Assembly (NCBI GenBank): GCA_963745945.1
Contig: CAVUZG010000004.1
Location: forward strand, 930,001 to 994,000
DNA length: 64,000 bases
Direction: 5' to 3'
Source: DATFVA01 sp963745945
Lineage (GTDB): Bacteria > Bacteroidota > Ignavibacteria > Ignavibacteriales > Ignavibacteriaceae
Shown: positions 62,531-64,000 of the stretch, piece by piece
Position numbering within the stretch: the stretch's first letter is position 1
How the letters are laid out: each line of letters opens with the position of its first letter
Program-made: the position numbers and the translations under genes
The notes under the pieces: model-generated
What the model was told of the DNA's origin: nothing
Database searches by the model: none
Seen by the model: only the letters and a program-made list of their open reading frames with translations

Positions 62531-62989
62531 CTATTTCTTCACTTTTACAATCATTTCAATTTCAACAGGGGCATTTTTAGGTAATTCATTTACTCCAACC
62601 GCACTGCGGGCGTGTTTACCTTTATCACCAAATATTTTTTCCATTAATTCCGATGCCCCATTTGCAACTATTGGCTGATTTGTAAACCCTGCTGCACTGT
62701 TAACAAAAACTGTTAGTTTTACTATTTGTTCTATTTCATCAAGACTTCCTAAAACACCTTTTACGGCACTTAAGCAATTTAAAGCACAAATCTCAGCAGC
62801 CTTTTTTCCTTCTTCTTCATTAATTTCCGTTCCCAATTTCCCTGAAAATTTTAGCTGTCCATCAACTATTGGAAGCTGCCCTGCTGTAAATACAAAACTT
62901 CCGGATTGCAATGCCGGAACATAAGCTGCTAATGGTTTTGGCGGATTGGGTAATTTGAACCCAAGCTTGATTATATTTTCTTCAATCAT
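62531..62989 (-). CDS. RidA/YjgF-family protein, YjgF_like type
   Basis: The 152-residue protein has the family core: KLGFKLPNPPKPLAAYVPALQSGSFVFTAGQLPIVDG, CALNCLSAVKGVLGSLDEIEQIVKLTVFVNS, and RSAVGVNELPKNAPVEIEMIVKVKK. It is longer than RidA (about 130 residues) and matches the family of about 150 residues; the Arg of the RidA active site corresponds to R in HARSAVGV. RidA hydrolyses reactive enamines/imines. Confidence 0.93.
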   Translation of the reverse strand: MIEENIIKLGFKLPNPPKPLAAYVPALQSGSFVFTAGQLPIVDGQLKFSGKLGTEINEEEGKKAAEICALNCLSAVKGVLGSLDEIEQIVKLTVFVNSAAGFTNQPIVANGASELMEKIFGDKGKHARSAVGVNELPKNAPVEIEMIVKVKK

Positions 62990-63070
62990 TTAAACTCCTT
63001 TTATCAAGTTGATATATTTTACTATTTTGTAAACACATTGATACAATTTTATTTATTACGGAAAACTAAA

Positions 63071-63838
63071 ATGCTGGAAACCAAATTTAAAGAATTATTT
63101 GAGATTGTAAAAAAGCTAAGAGCAGAATGTCCCTGGGACAGAGAGCAGACCAACGATTCCATTAAAGCAGCAACAATTGAAGAAGCTTACGAAGTAGTTG
63201 AAGCAATTGATGAAAAAAATTATCCCGAACTAAAAAAAGAACTCGGTGATGTTTTACTGCATGTAATTTTTCATTCAATTATAGCAAGTGAAGGAAATTA
63301 CTTTCAACTTGAAGATGTTATTGATTCGATAAAAGAAAAATTAATAAGAAGACATCCTCACGTTTTTGGCAACGTTGAAGTTAATGGTTCAGAAGAAGTA
63401 AAAAGAAACTGGGAAAGTATTAAACTTACCGAAGGGAGAGATTCTGTTTTAGACGGGGTTCCGAAAATACTTCCCGCTTTGCAGAGAGCTCACAGGCTTC
63501 AGGAAAAGGCGGCAAAAGTCGGATTTGACTGGGAGAAAAAAGAAGACGTCTGGAAGAAAGTAATTGAAGAAATTGAAGAAATGCATGAATCAGAAAAACA
63601 GGAAAGTATTAAAGAGCTTGAGAAAGAAATCGGCGATGTATTTTTTGCGCTTGTAAATTATGCAAGATTTTTAGGCGTAAACCCTGAGAATGCTTTACGA
63701 AGCACGAATGAAAAATTTATTAAGAGGTTCAATTATGTTGAGAAGAAAATAATTGAAACCGGAAGAAAAATTGATGAATCTAATTTAGCGGAAATGGATA
63801 CTTATTGGGAAGAAAGTAAAAGATTTGATAATCCCTGA
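63071..63838 (+). CDS. mazG: Nucleoside triphosphate pyrophosphohydrolase MazG
   Basis: The 255-residue protein has two MazG domains: LRAECPWDREQTNDSIKAATIEEAYEVVEAID and KKELGDVLLHVIFHS in the first, and EIEEMHESEKQESIKELEKEIGDVFFALVNYARF in the second, with the ExxE..D metal motifs. I chose the ATG at 63071 (GGAAAA upstream) over a TTG at 63038. It hydrolyses nucleoside triphosphates to monophosphates, removing damaged nucleotides. Confidence 0.94.
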   Translation: MLETKFKELFEIVKKLRAECPWDREQTNDSIKAATIEEAYEVVEAIDEKNYPELKKELGDVLLHVIFHSIIASEGNYFQLEDVIDSIKEKLIRRHPHVFGNVEVNGSEEVKRNWESIKLTEGRDSVLDGVPKILPALQRAHRLQEKAAKVGFDWEKKEDVWKKVIEEIEEMHESEKQESIKELEKEIGDVFFALVNYARFLGVNPENALRSTNEKFIKRFNYVEKKIIETGRKIDESNLAEMDTYWEESKRFDNP

Positions 63839-63850
63839 TTTTGAAAATTC

Positions 63851-64000
63851 TTATTTTCCGTTATTACTATTATTATCTGCATTAAACTTTTCATAAGCAT
63901 CAATAATATCCTTAACAAGTTTATGCCGTCACTACATCGGATTTATCAAGATAAACAAATCCCACTCCATCAATTTTACTTAATATTTCCTGAGCCTGAA
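63851..64000 (-). CDS. phoH: PhoH-family ATPase C-terminus (partial, frameshifted)
   Basis: From the window edge the minus strand reads QAQEILSKIDGVGFVYLDKSDVV, the conserved C-terminal part of PhoH. It then hits a stop (TAA at 63921-63923) in its own frame. Removing one base at 63929 restores RHKLVKDIIDAYEKFNADN, the family's end, to a stop at 63851. So only about 50 residues of a protein of about 330 are in view, and they hold the frameshift. PhoH is a P-loop ATPase, linked to RNA metabolism. It converges on mazG, 12 bp away. Confidence 0.85.

Overview
The window is AT-rich bacterial chromosome, most like a member of the Ignavibacteria/Chlorobi branch of the FCB group. Signs of this are: several secreted proteins ending in the type IX secretion (T9SS) sorting domain with its NYPNPFNP core (29.4-34.3 kb, 43.5-45.5 kb); many BNR/VPS10-like beta-propeller proteins; a 'regulator-propeller' histidine kinase; a TonB receptor with a carboxypeptidase-like N-terminal domain; and frequent TTG starts. 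No rRNA, tRNA, CRISPR array, transposase or integrase gene was seen.

Layout. 0-4 kb: three minus-strand secreted proteins (a propeller protein cut by the left edge, a DUF1028 protein, a CocE-type hydrolase). 4-10 kb: a propeller histidine kinase split by a frameshift, its NarL-type response regulator, an OmpA-domain protein and an unknown secreted protein. A near-identical 23-nt dyad lies upstream of both the regulator and the OmpA gene. 10-19.5 kb: an RNase Z-like hydrolase, a TSUP transporter, a methyltransferase, a multihaem cytochrome c plus single-haem partner ending in a strong terminator, an aldo/keto reductase and a lipoprotein.

19.7-29.1 kb is the accessory part. Eleven supported genes, all on the minus strand and mostly unrelated in function, are separated by imperfect inverted repeats whose ends resemble integron attC core sites (RYYYAAC / GTTRRRY). 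One gene (25.15-25.58 kb) is visibly richer in G+C than its neighbours. I read this as an integron-cassette-like array without an integrase in view.

29.4-34.3 kb: T9SS cargo genes; one has lost its C-terminal sorting domain through clustered frameshifts. 34.4-38.2 kb: an aldo/keto reductase and a TonB receptor with a small membrane-anchored partner. 38.2-64 kb is mainly housekeeping: uvrA, yigZ, a MarR regulator, an O-methyltransferase, a subtilisin, lepB, lepA, a Ppx/GppA protein, a family 9 glycosyltransferase, a deoxynucleoside kinase, folK, folB, an EamA transporter, pgeF, surE, phzF-like, a VWA protein, a ComF-like protein, argS, rsfS, a LytR_C protein, panD, a RidA protein, mazG and the end of phoH.

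A feature running through the window is single-base frameshifts in otherwise well-conserved genes (histidine kinase near 6.0 kb, uvrA at 39.32 kb, folK at 51.84 kb, phoH at 63.93 kb). Each is repaired by removing one base. This points to sequence or assembly errors, or to recent mutation, and any annotation of these genes should be read with that in mind.
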